Shown: positions 41,998-51,848, numbered from the stretch's first letter. The stretch is 64,000 bases of DNA from Acidovorax radicis N35 (GCF_000204195.1 NZ_AFBG01000008.1:1-64000); one strand, 5' to 3'. Numbers and translations are program-made. The notes: generated by a model from the letters alone, not told the origin.

Positions 41998-42450
41998 ATG
42001 ACCCAGGCCCTGGACGACACCGACCGCCAACTGCTGAGCCTGCTGCAGGCCAACGCCCGCGAGGGCACGGCACAGCTGGCGCGCAAGCTGGGACTGGCCC
42101 GCACCACCGTGGTGGCGCGCATCGCACGGCTGGAGCGCTCGGGCGTGGTCGCTGGATATGGGGTGCGGCTGGGCGCCCGGCTCGACGCCACCACCGTGCG
42201 CGCGTGGTGTTCCATCAGCGTGTTGCCCAAAACTGCGCCCGCCGTGCTGCGCGCGCTAGAGGCCATGGCCGAGGTCGAAGAGGTGTCTGCCGTGAGCGGG
42301 CCGTTTGACTACCTGGTGTTCTTGCGCTGCACGAGCCATGAGCAGCTTGATGCGCTGCTCGACAAGGTGGGGCAACTCGACGGCGTGCACCAGACCCAGA
42401 CCAGCATCGTGCTCAGCCGCAAGATTGACCGGCGCAGTGTGGGCGCGTGA
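41998..42450 (+). CDS. Lrp/AsnC-family transcriptional regulator
   Basis: A 150-residue regulator: an N-terminal helix-turn-helix (DDTDRQLLSLLQANAREGTA; KLGLARTTVVARIARLERSG) and a C-terminal RAM/AsnC domain (about 70-145) with the ligand loop AVSGPFDYLVFLRC. ATG 41998 is preferred over TTG 41992 because GAGGA lies seven bases upstream. It is divergent from the saccharopine dehydrogenase-like gene, and Lrp-family proteins often control an adjacent amino-acid catabolic gene, so that is the likely target. An inverted repeat with 44-bp spacing lies between them. The amino-acid ligand is unknown. Confidence 0.92.
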   Translation: MTQALDDTDRQLLSLLQANAREGTAQLARKLGLARTTVVARIARLERSGVVAGYGVRLGARLDATTVRAWCSISVLPKTAPAVLRALEAMAEVEEVSAVSGPFDYLVFLRCTSHEQLDALLDKVGQLDGVHQTQTSIVLSRKIDRRSVGA

Positions 42451-42487
42451 AAGCGTCTGCCGCCAGCGCATTCACTTCATTTTTCAT

Positions 42488-42523
42488 AGCTGTTAGCGCT
42501 TTATAGATAAGCGCTAGAGCCCA
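42488..42523. repeat. Dispersed hairpin repeat, copy E; likely bidirectional terminator
   Basis: TAGCGCTT (42494-42501) pairs with AAGCGCTA (42509-42516), loop of seven bases, with further partial pairing outward and a T-rich right flank. It lies between the convergent lrp and acyltransferase genes, as copy B lies between another convergent pair. It shares 17 identical bases with copy A. Confidence 0.7.
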
Positions 42524-42551
42524 ATTTTATTGAAAACTTTGACTGACAAAC

Positions 42552-43139
42552 TCAGGCGTCGAACTGCGTCGGGTTCTTGCCCTGGATCGGCGCATAAAAC
42601 GCCTTGATGCGCGCCATGTCGCTGTCCAGGTCGCCCGTGGGCTCGAACACCGGACCCAGGCCGCCCACTTTGCGGCCATAGTCCACAAACGCGAGCACGA
42701 TGGGTACGCCCGCCTGCTGGGCGATGAAATAGAAGCCGGTCTTCCAGTGCCGCGTCTTGCCGCGTGTGCCTTCGGGCGGCACGATGAGCTGCATGGGACC
42801 ATCGGCCTCCCGCATGGCCCGGGCAGAGCTGGCCACCAGGTTGTTCGCCTGATCCCGGTTGACGGGAATGCCGCCCAGCCATCGCATCACGCCGCCAAAC
42901 GGCGCACGGAACAGGCTCTGCTTGCCCATCCAGTACACCCGCAGGCGCAGCGAAAACGCCAGCATCAGCGTGTACGGCAGGTCCCAGTTGCTGGTGTGCG
43001 GGGCGGCGATCAGCACGCTTTTGGCGGCGTGGGCGGGCAAGGCGCCTTCCACCGTCCAGCCCGTCAGGCGCAAGGTGGCGCGCGACAAGGCGCGCAGCAA
43101 GGTGTTGACAACCGGCGTGTCAAAAATCGTGTGGTGCAT
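42552..43139 (-). CDS. Lysophospholipid acyltransferase family protein (PlsC-like)
   Basis: A 195-residue acyltransferase. The catalytic HX4D box is in PHTSNWDLPY near residue 48, and the acyl-acceptor motif PEGTRGK near 121. A hydrophobic N-terminal part suggests membrane association. Length and spacing fit short PlsC-like proteins that acylate lysophosphatidate or related lipids; another glycolipid acceptor is possible. It ends next to a hairpin repeat facing lrp and starts 360 bp from the divergent dusA gene. No operon partner. Confidence 0.87.
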   Translation of the reverse strand: MHHTIFDTPVVNTLLRALSRATLRLTGWTVEGALPAHAAKSVLIAAPHTSNWDLPYTLMLAFSLRLRVYWMGKQSLFRAPFGGVMRWLGGIPVNRDQANNLVASSARAMREADGPMQLIVPPEGTRGKTRHWKTGFYFIAQQAGVPIVLAFVDYGRKVGGLGPVFEPTGDLDSDMARIKAFYAPIQGKNPTQFDA

Positions 43140-43499
43140 GGGGGATACAGCGGCAGACAGGGCCCGCAGGACGCGGCAGCACGACCGGCCACATCGGCAT
43201 CGGGTCGCACATCAGAAAAGCGCCGCGAGTATCGCCGATGCCGCCTTGGCCCTGCCTTGTGGCAGGACAAGGGCTGGCGCCATTCCCAGAACGAGCACAC
43301 TGCATTACTATTATTTTTATAGCTATCAGCGCTTACCCATCAAGCGGAAGGGCCTATTTTCCCCCATATCCACAGGCTGGCGCAGCTTGTGGGTCGATGG
43401 GATAATCATGCCCTCCTCCCCCTGTAGCCTCGTGGCGGGCCCGACCAGGGCGCGCCGCTGCAGCCCGTACTTGTCTTTCGTTTGCCCCCTTTGACTGCT
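43140..43499. other. Intergenic region between acyltransferase and dusA
   Basis: No gene is seen. It holds a short hairpin CCTGCC-ttgt-GGCAGG (43251-43266) and one copy of the dispersed repeat (43318-43362). Promoters for the two divergent genes must lie here but cannot be placed with confidence. Confidence 0.4.
43318..43362. repeat. Dispersed hairpin repeat, copy F (worn)
   Basis: The order atagctatcagcgctt, then acccatcaagcggaagggcc, then a T run matches the consensus of the other copies, but the right arm is altered (AAGCGG in place of AAGCGC). It lies between two divergent genes, so a terminator role is less obvious here than for copies B and E. Confidence 0.5.
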
Positions 43500-44531
43500 G
43501 TGGAATCCCCCGTTTTGAGCCCCTGGCGCATGTCCGTCGCCCCGATGATGGACTGGACCGACCGCCACTGCCGTTATTTTCACCGGCTGCTGACCCGCCA
43601 GACCCTGCTGTACACCGAGATGGTGAACGCGGGTGCCATCATCCATGGCGGCACCGAGCGCCACCTGCGTTTCAACGCCGAAGAGCATCCCGTGGCCCTG
43701 CAACTGGGCGGCAACGAGCCCGACAGGCTGGCCGAGGCCGCGCGCCTGGGTGCGCAGTGGGGCTACGGCGAGATCAATCTCAACTGCGGCTGCCCGAGCG
43801 ACCGCGTGCAGCGTGGCGCGTTTGGTGCCAGCCTGATGAAGTCGCCCCAGTTGGTGGCCGACTGCGTGAAGGCCATGAAGGACGTGGTCGACGTGCCCGT
43901 CACGGTCAAGCACCGCATCGGCATCGACAAGGTGGAGGACTACGGCTTTGTGCGCGACTTCATCGGCACCGTGGCCGACGCTGGCTGCACCGTGTTCATC
44001 GTGCATGCGCGCAATGCCTGGCTGCAAGGTCTGAGCCCCAAGGAAAACCGCGACATCCCGCCGCTGCGGTATGAGGTGGTGCACCAGCTCAAGGCCGAGT
44101 TTCCGCAATTCACCATCGCCATCAATGGAGGTATCGCGACCGATGCCGTGGTGCAGGAGCAGCTGGAGCATCTCGACGGCGTGATGATCGGCCGCGAGGC
44201 GTACCACAACCCCTGGTGGCTGGCCCGCTGGGACCAGCTCTACTACGGCGGCGCCCCCTGCCCTCTGACCCGCGAGGAGGTGGAGCTGGCAATGGTCGAA
44301 TACATGGAACGTGAGGCCGCCCAGTACGGCACGCCCTGGCCCCACATCGCCCGCCATATGCTGGGCCTGCGCCACAGCCTGCCCGGCGCCCGCATCTGGC
44401 GCCAGGCGTGGAGCAACCATCTGCTCAAGGACCGCCCTGCACGCGAGGTGCATGCGCTGGCGGTGCAGTCGTATGCCAGCGCTGCACCTGAGTCTGCGTC
44501 CGAGCAAACAGCCCAGGCCTTGCCGGTCTGA
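43500..44531 (+). CDS. dusA: tRNA-dihydrouridine(20/20a) synthase DusA
   Basis: A flavoenzyme of about 343 residues that reduces uridine 20/20a in the tRNA D-loop. The N-terminal PWRMSVAPMMDWTDRHCRYF is the DusA signature. The catalytic Cys is in NLNCGCPSDRVQ near residue 97, and FMN contacts are in QLGGNEPDRLAEAA, VKHRIGIDKV and the GGIATDAVV / MIGREAYHNPW pair. The true start is uncertain: TTG 43482, GTG 43500 and ATG 43530 are in frame and none has a clear ribosome site; I chose GTG 43500 to keep the usual short lead before the signature. The gene stands alone, with GNAT gene 35 bp behind. Confidence 0.93.
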   Translation: MESPVLSPWRMSVAPMMDWTDRHCRYFHRLLTRQTLLYTEMVNAGAIIHGGTERHLRFNAEEHPVALQLGGNEPDRLAEAARLGAQWGYGEINLNCGCPSDRVQRGAFGASLMKSPQLVADCVKAMKDVVDVPVTVKHRIGIDKVEDYGFVRDFIGTVADAGCTVFIVHARNAWLQGLSPKENRDIPPLRYEVVHQLKAEFPQFTIAINGGIATDAVVQEQLEHLDGVMIGREAYHNPWWLARWDQLYYGGAPCPLTREEVELAMVEYMEREAAQYGTPWPHIARHMLGLRHSLPGARIWRQAWSNHLLKDRPAREVHALAVQSYASAAPESASEQTAQALPV

Positions 44532-44566
44532 CGCCGCCCTGCGGTGGCCACCGAGGTACAGAGCAA

Positions 44567-45130
44567 ATGCACAAGCGCGAGAAGATGCGCGTAAAACCCC
44601 CCGTGCCCATCTCCCTGCGCGCCCCCGTGGCGGCCGATGAAGAGCGTTTTATCGCGCTGGCCCAGCGCAGCCGCGTCCTGCATGCGCCCTGGACCTCGGC
44701 GCCATCAACCCCCGAGGCGTTTGCCGCCTACCTAGCGCAAATGGACGCGCCTGCGAACCAGGGGTTTTTGGTGTGCCTGCCGGACAAGGATGGCGGTGGG
44801 GATCAGATCGCGGGAGCCTTCCATCTCTCACAGATCGTGATGGGCAACTTTCGCAGCGCCTACCTGGGCTACTACGTCTTTGCAGGCTACGAGCGCCAAG
44901 GTGTGATGCGTGCAGGCTTGCAACAGCTGCTGCGCCACGCCTTTGGGCCATTGAAGCTGCACCGGCTGGAGGCGAACATCCAGCCCGGCAACGAAGCGTC
45001 CATCGCGCTGGTTCGGGCTTGTGGGTTTCTACAAGAAGGCTTTTCGCGCCGTTATCTCAAGATCAACGGCCGCTGGCGCGACCATGAGCGCTGGGCCATC
45101 GTGGCCGATGGGGCCACTTCGCACATCTGA
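44567..45130 (+). CDS. GNAT acetyltransferase, RimJ/RimL type
   Basis: A 187-residue N-acetyltransferase. The acetyl-CoA-binding loop region YLGYYVFAGYERQGVMRAGL and the RimJ/RimL C-terminal pattern KLHRLEANIQPGNEASIALV, RACGFLQEGFSRRYLKINGRW, DHERWAI are clear. Such enzymes acetylate ribosomal-protein N-termini or, in relatives, small molecules. It follows dusA by 35 bp on the same strand and may share its transcript, fitting a loose translation-related pair. The actual substrate cannot be stated. A second in-frame ATG at 44585 is possible. Confidence 0.88.
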   Translation: MHKREKMRVKPPVPISLRAPVAADEERFIALAQRSRVLHAPWTSAPSTPEAFAAYLAQMDAPANQGFLVCLPDKDGGGDQIAGAFHLSQIVMGNFRSAYLGYYVFAGYERQGVMRAGLQQLLRHAFGPLKLHRLEANIQPGNEASIALVRACGFLQEGFSRRYLKINGRWRDHERWAIVADGATSHI

Positions 45131-45168
45131 TCGCACGGTGTAGCCCCTCATTCAGCGCGCTCTGCGGC

Positions 45169-47972
45169 TCAGGGTGGTGGGGTCAATCGCCCCAGCCATA
45201 CCGCCAGCGGCTCAGGCCGACCGAACAGGTAGCCCTGCAGGCATTCGCACTGGCTCTCCACCAGAAAATCCGCCTGGGCGCGTGTCTCCACGCCCTCGGC
45301 CACCACACGCAGGTGCAGGTGGCGGGCCACCGAGATGATGGACTGCACGATGGCGGTGTCGCTCGGGTCGTCGGGGGTGTCATCCACAAAGCTCTTGTCG
45401 ATCTTGAGCTCGTACAGTGGCAGCCGCTTGAGGTAGGCCAGGCTCGAATAGCCGGTGCCAAAGTCATCGATGGAAAACCGCACGCCCAGGCCCACGATCT
45501 CGGTCATGCGGGCGATGGTGTCGTCCAGGTTTTCGATCAGCAGGCTTTCGGTCACTTCCAGGATCAGGTTGGCAGGATGGGCGCCGGTGTGGGCCAGCAC
45601 ATGGCGCACGCGCTCGACAAAATCGTCCTGGCGGAACTGCCGTTCGCTGACGTTGACCGACAGCGACAGCTCGCGCCCCGCAGCCTGCAGGCGCGCCAGG
45701 GTTTCGCAGGCCTGCTGGATCATCCAGTCGCCCATGCGCAGGATCAGGCCCGAGGCCTCGGCGATGGGGATAAAACGGCTGGGCGGCACATTGCCGCGCA
45801 CGGGGTGGTCCCAGCGCATCAGCAGCTCGCCGCCCACCACGGTGCCCGCTGCGTCCACCTGGTTTTGCACAAAGGCAGCCAGCTGGCCCAGGGCGTGGGC
45901 TTTCTTCAGGTCCTGCTCCAGCGCCAGGCGCTCCTGCACGTCGGCCTGCATGGCCGCTTCATAAAAGCGGATGCGGTTGCGGCCCAGGTCCTTGGCGCGG
46001 TACATGGCGGTGTCGGCCTCGCGCAGCAGGTCTTCCACACCCTCGCCGCGCTTGGGGAACAGCGTGATGCCAATGCTGCCCGTGGTGCTGTAGAGGTGGG
46101 TGTCGATGGTGTACGGGGCCTCCAGCGCAGTACGGATCTCTTCGGCCACCAGCAAGGCCTGGCGCCCAGCGGCCTCCATGTCGGACGCCACGTTGTGCGC
46201 CAGCACCACAAACTCGTCCCCGCCCAGGCGGGCCACGGTGTCGCCGGGGCGCAATTGCTGCGTGAGGCGGAGCGCCACCTGCATGAGCAGCGTGTCGCCC
46301 AGCGTATGCCCACGCGCGTCGTTGATCTGCTTGAAGTTGTCGAGGTCGATGTACAGCACGGCGCCGACCTGCGCCGTTTGCTGGGCGCTGAACAAAGCGT
46401 GCTCCATGCGGTCGAGCAGCATGCGCCGGTTGGGCAGGCCAGTGAGCGCGTCGAAATAAGCCAGCTGGTGCGTGCGCGCCTCGGCCCGCTTGCGTTCGGT
46501 GATGTCGCGCGAGAGCGCGATGAACCGGGGGGCGTCGCCGGGCGCAGCGCTTTCCTTGCGGGCAATGGACAGCTCGAACCAGTGTGTGGCGCCATGGAGT
46601 TCCAGCCGGTACTGGTGGCCTGCCGAATAGCCCGTGCGGTGCGCGGCCTCCAGCGCTGCATGGCAACCGGCGGCGGCTTCGGGGGGCACAACGTCTCGCA
46701 GCAGCCGTCCGAGAAGCATGTCGGGGGGCACGGCCAGCTCTTCAGAGCGTGCCGATCGGTAGTGGTGAATGCGTCCGTCCAGGCCCAGCTCAAAGAGCAG
46801 GTCGGGGATGGCGTTGAGCGTGCTTTCCAGATCATCGCGCGTGGCGCGCAGCTCCGCCGTCATGTCGCGCGCCAGCGCCACAGCCCGCTCGCGCCCGGTG
46901 GCAAGCAGCCAGGTGAACCAGGCCAGCAGCAGGCTCAGCACCGATCCCATCAGGGCCACGGGGTGGTGGCCTTCGTCCTGGAAGCGTTCGGCAAACGCTG
47001 GCTGGGGCGACATGTGCAGTACCCAGCGCCGGCCGCCCAGCTCCAGCACACGCCGGGCCTGCAAAGCCTGGATGGCGGTTTCAGTGCCCTCAGCCGGCCG
47101 CGCAACGTTGGTGAAAAGCAGGGTCTCGGCGGCGCCAGCTTGGGTGCCGTCAGAGATCCGGAAACCGATGTCGGCATCGAACTCGCGCGACATGCCGCGG
47201 ACCACGTCTTCCAGCCGAAACGGCGCCGATACCCAACCGGCCAGCCCGGTGCGCCGGCCCTCCACCGTGCGCGCATCGGTGCCCGCGCCATACAGCGGCA
47301 TGTACATCACCAAGCCTGGGCTGTTGTCCTGCAGAAGTGTCAGCTGGCCGGACAACGCCAGCATCCCGGTGTCGCGGGCGCGGTCCAGCGCTTCCTTGGC
47401 GGGGGAAGGGTCAGCACATCAAACCCCAGCGCCTTCAGGTTGTTGCCCTCCAGGGGCTCGATGTGGGTGATGGGGGCCAGCACCTCGCGTGCGCCTTCGG
47501 GGCGCACGGTGTATTGGGCGTACCCACGTTGGCGCATGTCATCCAGGTGCGCAGCCAGCGCGGACGCAGGCAACTGCAGGATGAGTGAAACGCCCTGCAG
47601 GCCCGGGCGCGTTTCCCGCAATTGCAGGGCGCCCACATAGGCCTGGAACTCGGCCCGGTCGATGCGCTCGGACCCTTCAAAGTACCCCTTGACCCCACGA
47701 AGCACCACCTCGTAGGTGGCCATTCGGTCCTTGAGGTTGTAGGCGATCTGGTCGGCCGCGGCCTGAAAGTTCTGCTCCCGCTTGGCGCGGGCGCCGCCTT
47801 CTTCGCTTTGCCAATAAAGAAAGGTCAATCCCAGGGTGAGCAGCCCCACCAGGGGCGGCAGCAACACGGGCAGCCACCGATGGTTGGTGGCCCCACTCCA
47901 TCCATCCGGGGACGGTACGGCTGGCGCCGACTCAGCGGCTACCTCGGTCCCTTGGTGAGAATGTTGCGTCAT
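45169..47972 (-). pseudogene. CHASE-PAS-GGDEF-EAL membrane protein, frameshifted in the CHASE domain
   Basis: With one base added this reads as about 934 residues: a transmembrane helix (LPPLVGLLTLGLTFLYW), a CHASE domain, a second helix (VALMGSVLSLLLAWFTWLLA), PAS, GGDEF and EAL. The cyclase motif ARLGGDEFVVL is intact with an RxxD site (RPGD). The EAL motif reads ELLMRW but the other catalytic residues (IDDFGTGYSSL, KIDKSF, EGVE) remain. The N- and C-terminal frames meet at 47398-47412. One extra C there would give VLTPSPAKEALDRARDTGM, the expected CHASE sequence. The N-terminus is ATG 47972. It may be a sequencing error in a C run or a real lesion that removes the sensor. Confidence 0.8.
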
Positions 47973-48204
47973 GGCGTTCTTGGGGGTGATTCCGCTGCGG
48001 TCAGCGAAAGCCGCCACCGTGGGCGAACTCCACCATTATGAGCACCTGTCCCGCACAAAAAAGCAGTATTTGCGCACACACTTTTCACCCAGGCGCAGCG
48101 CATGGTCGGCATTGTTGGATATGCTTCCTTCGCACCGTCGCCAATACTTTCCAGGAGCCTGAGCACAGCTCCCCCCAACCACCCTCGCACACCAAAGACC
48201 TGGC

Positions 48205-49296
48205 ATGCCATCGCTTGATTTCGACCTGGAGGAATCCCATTTCCGTGCGTTCTACGCGCAGCAGTCTGTGGCGCTGGACGCGGCCTGCGCCGCCCTCACC
48301 GACATGGTCGCCGCCGTGGTCACGCGTGCGGGCGGCGTGGAAGTCGCCAAGGTGGAGGGCCGCGTCAAGGATGCGGACGAGTGCATCCGCAAGTTTGTGC
48401 GCAAGTACCGCCCGGCGCTGGAGGAAAACAACACGCCCTACGAGATCCAGAGCTATATCACCGACCTGGTCGGCGTGCGGGTGGTGTGCCTGTACGAGGA
48501 CGAGCTGGAGAAGATCGCGGCCATCGTGCGCGGGCACTTTGCCGTGATCGATGTCACCGACAAGGTGACGGCGGTGGAGAGCACCGAGGCCTCGTTTGGC
48601 TACAAGGGCCTGCACCTGGACCTCAAGCTCAGCACCACGGAGCGCACCCAGCCCGAGCACGCCGCCTATGCCCACCTGCCCTTCGAGCTGCAGGTGCGCA
48701 CCATCATCCAGGACTCCTGGAGCGTGCTGGACCACCGGATCAAATACAAGAAGTCGATTCCCGGCGAACTCAAGCGGCGCATCAACGTGCTGTCTGCCCT
48801 GTTCGAGCTGGCCGACCGCGAGTTTCGCCAGATCCGCGACGCCACGGCCGCTGAATTGCTGCAGGCACCCGACGAAACCGCAGAGCCGCTGCCCGACCCC
48901 GCTGCCGTCGACAACCCCCAGGCCCCCAGCAAGGCGCAGGCTCCCAGCAGCGAGCTCAATGCGTTCACCTTCCTCAAGATTGCGACGCACTTCTTCAAGG
49001 ATTTTGAGTTCGAGCCTTCCAAGGTGGACGGTTTTGTGGACGACATCCAGGCGTGGTCGCGTGGCATGACGCGGGCACGCTTCAATGCGCTGATGCGCGA
49101 GACCGTGGGCGTGGTCAAGCGCTACAAGCAGCACTTTGAAGAACACAACCCCCAGGCCAGCTTCAATCCGTACACCGTGATCCGCCACTGCTTGTACCTG
49201 AGTAACAAGGCTGCGTTCCGCCCTGCATTGCGCAACTCGGCCCGGGAGTCTTTCGAGGCATGGCTGCAGGAGCAGACCGAATCAAAGCCGCAATAG
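48205..49296 (+). CDS. RelA/SpoT-domain (p)ppGpp synthetase with C-terminal extension
   Basis: A 363-residue protein. Residues 45-210 form a RelA/SpoT synthetase domain: GRVKDADECIRKFVRKYRP, ITDLVGVRVVCLYED, FGYKGLHLDLKL and ELQVRTIIQDSWSVLDHRIK. These are the ATP/GTP-binding and catalytic stretches of small alarmone synthetases. There is no HD hydrolase domain or TGS/ACT region. The last 140 residues are not recognised: an acidic proline/alanine linker (about 228-250) then a helical part (NAFTFLKIATHFFKDFEFEP). It is preceded by a divergent CHASE gene and followed by a hairpin. Long-form RelA/SpoT homologs are elsewhere. Confidence 0.85.
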   Translation: MPSLDFDLEESHFRAFYAQQSVALDAACAALTDMVAAVVTRAGGVEVAKVEGRVKDADECIRKFVRKYRPALEENNTPYEIQSYITDLVGVRVVCLYEDELEKIAAIVRGHFAVIDVTDKVTAVESTEASFGYKGLHLDLKLSTTERTQPEHAAYAHLPFELQVRTIIQDSWSVLDHRIKYKKSIPGELKRRINVLSALFELADREFRQIRDATAAELLQAPDETAEPLPDPAAVDNPQAPSKAQAPSSELNAFTFLKIATHFFKDFEFEPSKVDGFVDDIQAWSRGMTRARFNALMRETVGVVKRYKQHFEEHNPQASFNPYTVIRHCLYLSNKAAFRPALRNSARESFEAWLQEQTESKPQ

Positions 49297-49336
49297 TCTT
49301 TTAAAAATTGGATTTTCGCTTATCTACATTGAATTT

Positions 49337-49359
49337 ATTGCTATTTATTTTATAGCAAT
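49337..49359. terminator. AT-rich hairpin after the RelA/SpoT-domain gene
   Basis: ATTGCTAT (49337-49344) and ATAGCAAT (49352-49359) are perfectly complementary with loop ttatttt, followed by tctatttccccc. It is 40 bp beyond the gene stop. The AT-rich stem is weak for a terminator. It resembles the ATAGC-type part of the dispersed repeat (copies A and D), so it may be a further relative. Confidence 0.45.
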
Positions 49360-49471
49360 TCTATTTCCCCCTTTTGTGGAGCAAGGCACCTGCCGACTAC
49401 ACCAATTTGTCGCATAGGTGACTAGGGACTGGTGGTTTTCCTCCATGCGCTTGTTACCAAGTGCTGCTATA

Positions 49472-49482
49472 TTGCACTGCAA
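49472..49482. promoter_or_regulatory. TTGCA-C-TGCAA palindrome upstream of phaZ, candidate PhaR box
   Basis: A perfect 11-bp palindrome set in a TGC-rich context (tgctgctatattgcactgca), 18 bp before the PHB depolymerase ATG. PhaR, the PHB-responsive repressor of betaproteobacteria and Paracoccus, is known to bind TGC/GCA-rich palindromes in front of phasin and PHB genes. The match is by pattern only. Confidence 0.45.
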
Positions 49483-49500
49483 CATAACGGAGTTTCGCCC

Positions 49501-51132
49501 ATGCTGTATCACATTTACGAAACCCAGCGCTCCCTGATGGAGCCATTTACCGATTTCGCACAGGCTGCTGCCAAGCTGTTCAGCAACCCGATGTCGCCCT
49601 TCAGCGAAAGCCCCCTGGCGCAGCGCATGTCTGCGGGCTACGAACTGCTGTACCGCCTGGGCAAGGACTACGAAAAGCCAGCCTTCGAGATCCATTCGGT
49701 GGATGTGGACGGTGTCGGTGTGGCTGTGCATGAACGCATCGAGGTTGACAAGCCGTTTTGCGAACTGCGCCGCTTCAAGCGGTTCTCGGACGACACCGCC
49801 ACCCTGACCAAGCTCAAGGAACAGCCCGTGGTACTGATCGTGGCCCCCTTGTCGGGCCACTATGCCACCTTGCTGCGCGACACCGTGCGCACCATGCTCA
49901 AGGACCACAAGGTCTACATCACCGACTGGAAGAACGCACGGCTGGTGCCCCTGGCCGATGGCGAGTTCCACCTGGACGACTACGTGAACTATGTGCAAGA
50001 GTTCATCCGCCACCTGCAAGGCATCTACGGCAACTGCCACGTCATCAGCGTGTGCCAGCCTACGGTGCCCGTATTGGCAGCCGTGTCCCTGATGGCGAGC
50101 CGGGGCGAAACCACACCGCTGACCATGACCATGATGGGCGGCCCCATCGACGCCCGCAAATCACCCACGTCGGTGAACAACCTGGCCACGAATCGCAGCT
50201 TCGAGTGGTTCGAGAACAATGTGATCTACCGCGTGCCCGAGAACTTTCCGGGCGCGGGGCGGCGCGTGTACCCCGGTTTCCTGCAGTACACCGGCTTTGT
50301 GGCCATGAACCCTGACCGCCACGCCAGCAGCCACTACGACTACTTCAAGGACCTGATCAAGGGCGACGATGCCAGCGTCGAGGCCCACCGCAAGTTCTAC
50401 GACGAATACAACGCCGTGCTCGACATGGACGCGGACTACTACCTGGAAACCATCGAGACCGTGTTCCAGGAGTACAAGCTGGTCCACGGCACCTGGGATG
50501 TGCGCTCCCCCGACGGCAAGATCGAGCGCGTGCGCCCACAGGACATCACCACCACCGCACTGTTCACGGTGGAAGGCGAACTCGACGATATCTCCGGCTC
50601 GGGCCAGACTGAAGCCGCGCATGACTTGTGCAGCGGCATCGTGCGCAAGGAGCAGCGCCACCTGGAGGCCAAGGGCGCGGGCCACTACGGCATCTTCAGC
50701 GGCCGGCGCTGGCGCGAAGTGGTCTACCCCCAGGTACGCTCCTTCATCCTGCAGCACGAAAAGCCACAGACGAAGGCGGCAGCACCTGTGATGGACACCC
50801 CGGACGACAATCCGCCTCTGCGCGCAGTCCCAAAAGCCACAGCCCCCGCCCCCAAGGCTGTGGCCAAGCCCGTCGCAAAACCCGTGGCCAAAGCAGCAGC
50901 CGTTAAACCGGAAGCTAAAACGGTCGCCAAAGTGGCCGCCAAGCCCCCAACCAAGGCGACCGCGGCTGTGGCCACCCGCTGGGTGACTCCGACACCAGCC
51001 ACCACCGGTAAAAAGCCCACCACCGGGGCTGCCGCGCCCGCCGAGGTGGTCGCGGCCACGCCTGCGAAGGCCACCACGGTGACAGCAGCAGCCGCTTCCC
51101 GCACCCGCCGCAGTGCGGCGCGCAAGGCTTGA
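49501..51132 (+). CDS. phaZ: Intracellular PHB depolymerase with a histone-like tail
   Basis: A 543-residue protein. Residues 1-422 match intracellular PhaZ depolymerases ([16 protein letters not shown] start), which break down native PHB granules. The nucleophile is the Cys of [12 protein letters not shown] near residue 185, where other lipases have Ser. The C-terminal 120 residues are a low-complexity Ala/Lys/Pro/Thr repeat ([31 protein letters not shown]) like the DNA-binding tails of PhaF phasins and histone H1-like proteins. The start ATG 49501 has GGAG upstream. The stop overlaps the next gene as TTGA. A candidate PhaR box precedes it. The tail is unusual for the family. Confidence 0.92.
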   Translation: MLYHIYETQRSLMEPFTDFAQAAAKLFSNPMSPFSESPLAQRMSAGYELLYRLGKDYEKPAFEIHSVDVDGVGVAVHERIEVDKPFCELRRFKRFSDDTATLTKLKEQPVVLIVAPLSGHYATLLRDTVRTMLKDHKVYITDWKNARLVPLADGEFHLDDYVNYVQEFIRHLQGIYGNCHVISVCQPTVPVLAAVSLMASRGETTPLTMTMMGGPIDARKSPTSVNNLATNRSFEWFENNVIYRVPENFPGAGRRVYPGFLQYTGFVAMNPDRHASSHYDYFKDLIKGDDASVEAHRKFYDEYNAVLDMDADYYLETIETVFQEYKLVHGTWDVRSPDGKIERVRPQDITTTALFTVEGELDDISGSGQTEAAHDLCSGIVRKEQRHLEAKGAGHYGIFSGRRWREVVYPQVRSFILQHEKPQTKAAAPVMDTPDDNPPLRAVPKATAPAPKAVAKPVAKPVAKAAAVKPEAKTVAKVAAKPPTKATAAVATRWVTPTPATTGKKPTTGAAAPAEVVAATPAKATTVTAAAASRTRRSAARKA

Positions 51133-51848
51133 CCGAGCCCCAGCCGCCGGTTTCTACGCCATCCGCCGCCGTGTCGACGCTTGCGGCGCGGATTGACGCA
51201 GCCTTGCCCCAAACGCAGTGCACGCGCTGCGGCTACCCGGACTGCTCCGCGTACGCCCGGGCCATTGCCAAGGACGGCGTGCCCATTAACCAGTGCCCTC
51301 CAGGAGGCGCCGAGGGCATTGCCCGCCTTGCCGCCATCACGGGGCAGGCGCCGCTGCCGCTGAGCGCTGAGCACGGCCTGGAAGCACCGCGCGCCGTGGC
51401 CTACATCGACGAAGCATGGTGTATTGGCTGCACGCTGTGCATCAAGGCCTGCCCGACCGATGCCATCGTGGGTTCCCACAAGAAGATGCACACCGTCATC
51501 GAGCCGTATTGCACCGGCTGTGAACTGTGCATCCCGGTGTGCCCCGTGGATTGCATTGAGCTTGAGAACGTCAGCGGCAACGCCACCGGCTGGGCCGCAT
51601 GGTCCGCCCCATTGGCGCTGCAGTCCCAATTGCGCTACCAAGCGCACCGTGGACGCCTGCCGCTGGAGGCCGCCGCGGACGGAGATGATGAAACCTCTCA
51701 AACAGCCATCGATGCGCCAGCCTCCACTGGTGACGGCTCCGTACCCATGGGCCCCGCCGATCCCACAGCCGCTCATGCCACCCGCCAGGCCACCATTGCG
51801 GCGGCTCTGGAGCGGGCCCGTCAGCGCCGATCCCAAGCACCGCGCTAG
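51129..51848 (+). CDS. RnfB-like ferredoxin-type iron-sulfur protein
   Basis: A 239-residue protein. An N-terminal 4Fe-4S motif ([16 protein letters not shown]...C, with the RnfB Fe-S fold) is followed by two ferredoxin clusters, [12 protein letters not shown] and [12 protein letters not shown]. Betaproteobacteria carry such an RnfB homolog without the rest of the Rnf complex; it lacks the membrane anchor helix of true RnfB. The C-terminal 80 residues are low-complexity. The start is TTG 51129, overlapping the phaZ stop by four bases. It probably shares the phaZ transcript. Its redox partner is unknown. Confidence 0.85.
   Translation: MTEPQPPVSTPSAAVSTLAARIDAALPQTQCTRCGYPDCSAYARAIAKDGVPINQCPPGGAEGIARLAAITGQAPLPLSAEHGLEAPRAVAYIDEAWCIGCTLCIKACPTDAIVGSHKKMHTVIEPYCTGCELCIPVCPVDCIELENVSGNATGWAAWSAPLALQSQLRYQAHRGRLPLEAAADGDDETSQTAIDAPASTGDGSVPMGPADPTAAHATRQATIAAALERARQRRSQAPR

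Noticed and set aside
45313..47640. A 775-codon plus-strand frame opposite the CHASE-GGDEF-EAL gene
   Set aside because: Composition is that of an antisense shadow; the minus strand carries clear GGDEF and EAL motifs.
50770..51132. A separate phasin or histone-like gene after phaZ
   Set aside because: The basic repeat is in the same frame as phaZ with no stop and no independent start signal.
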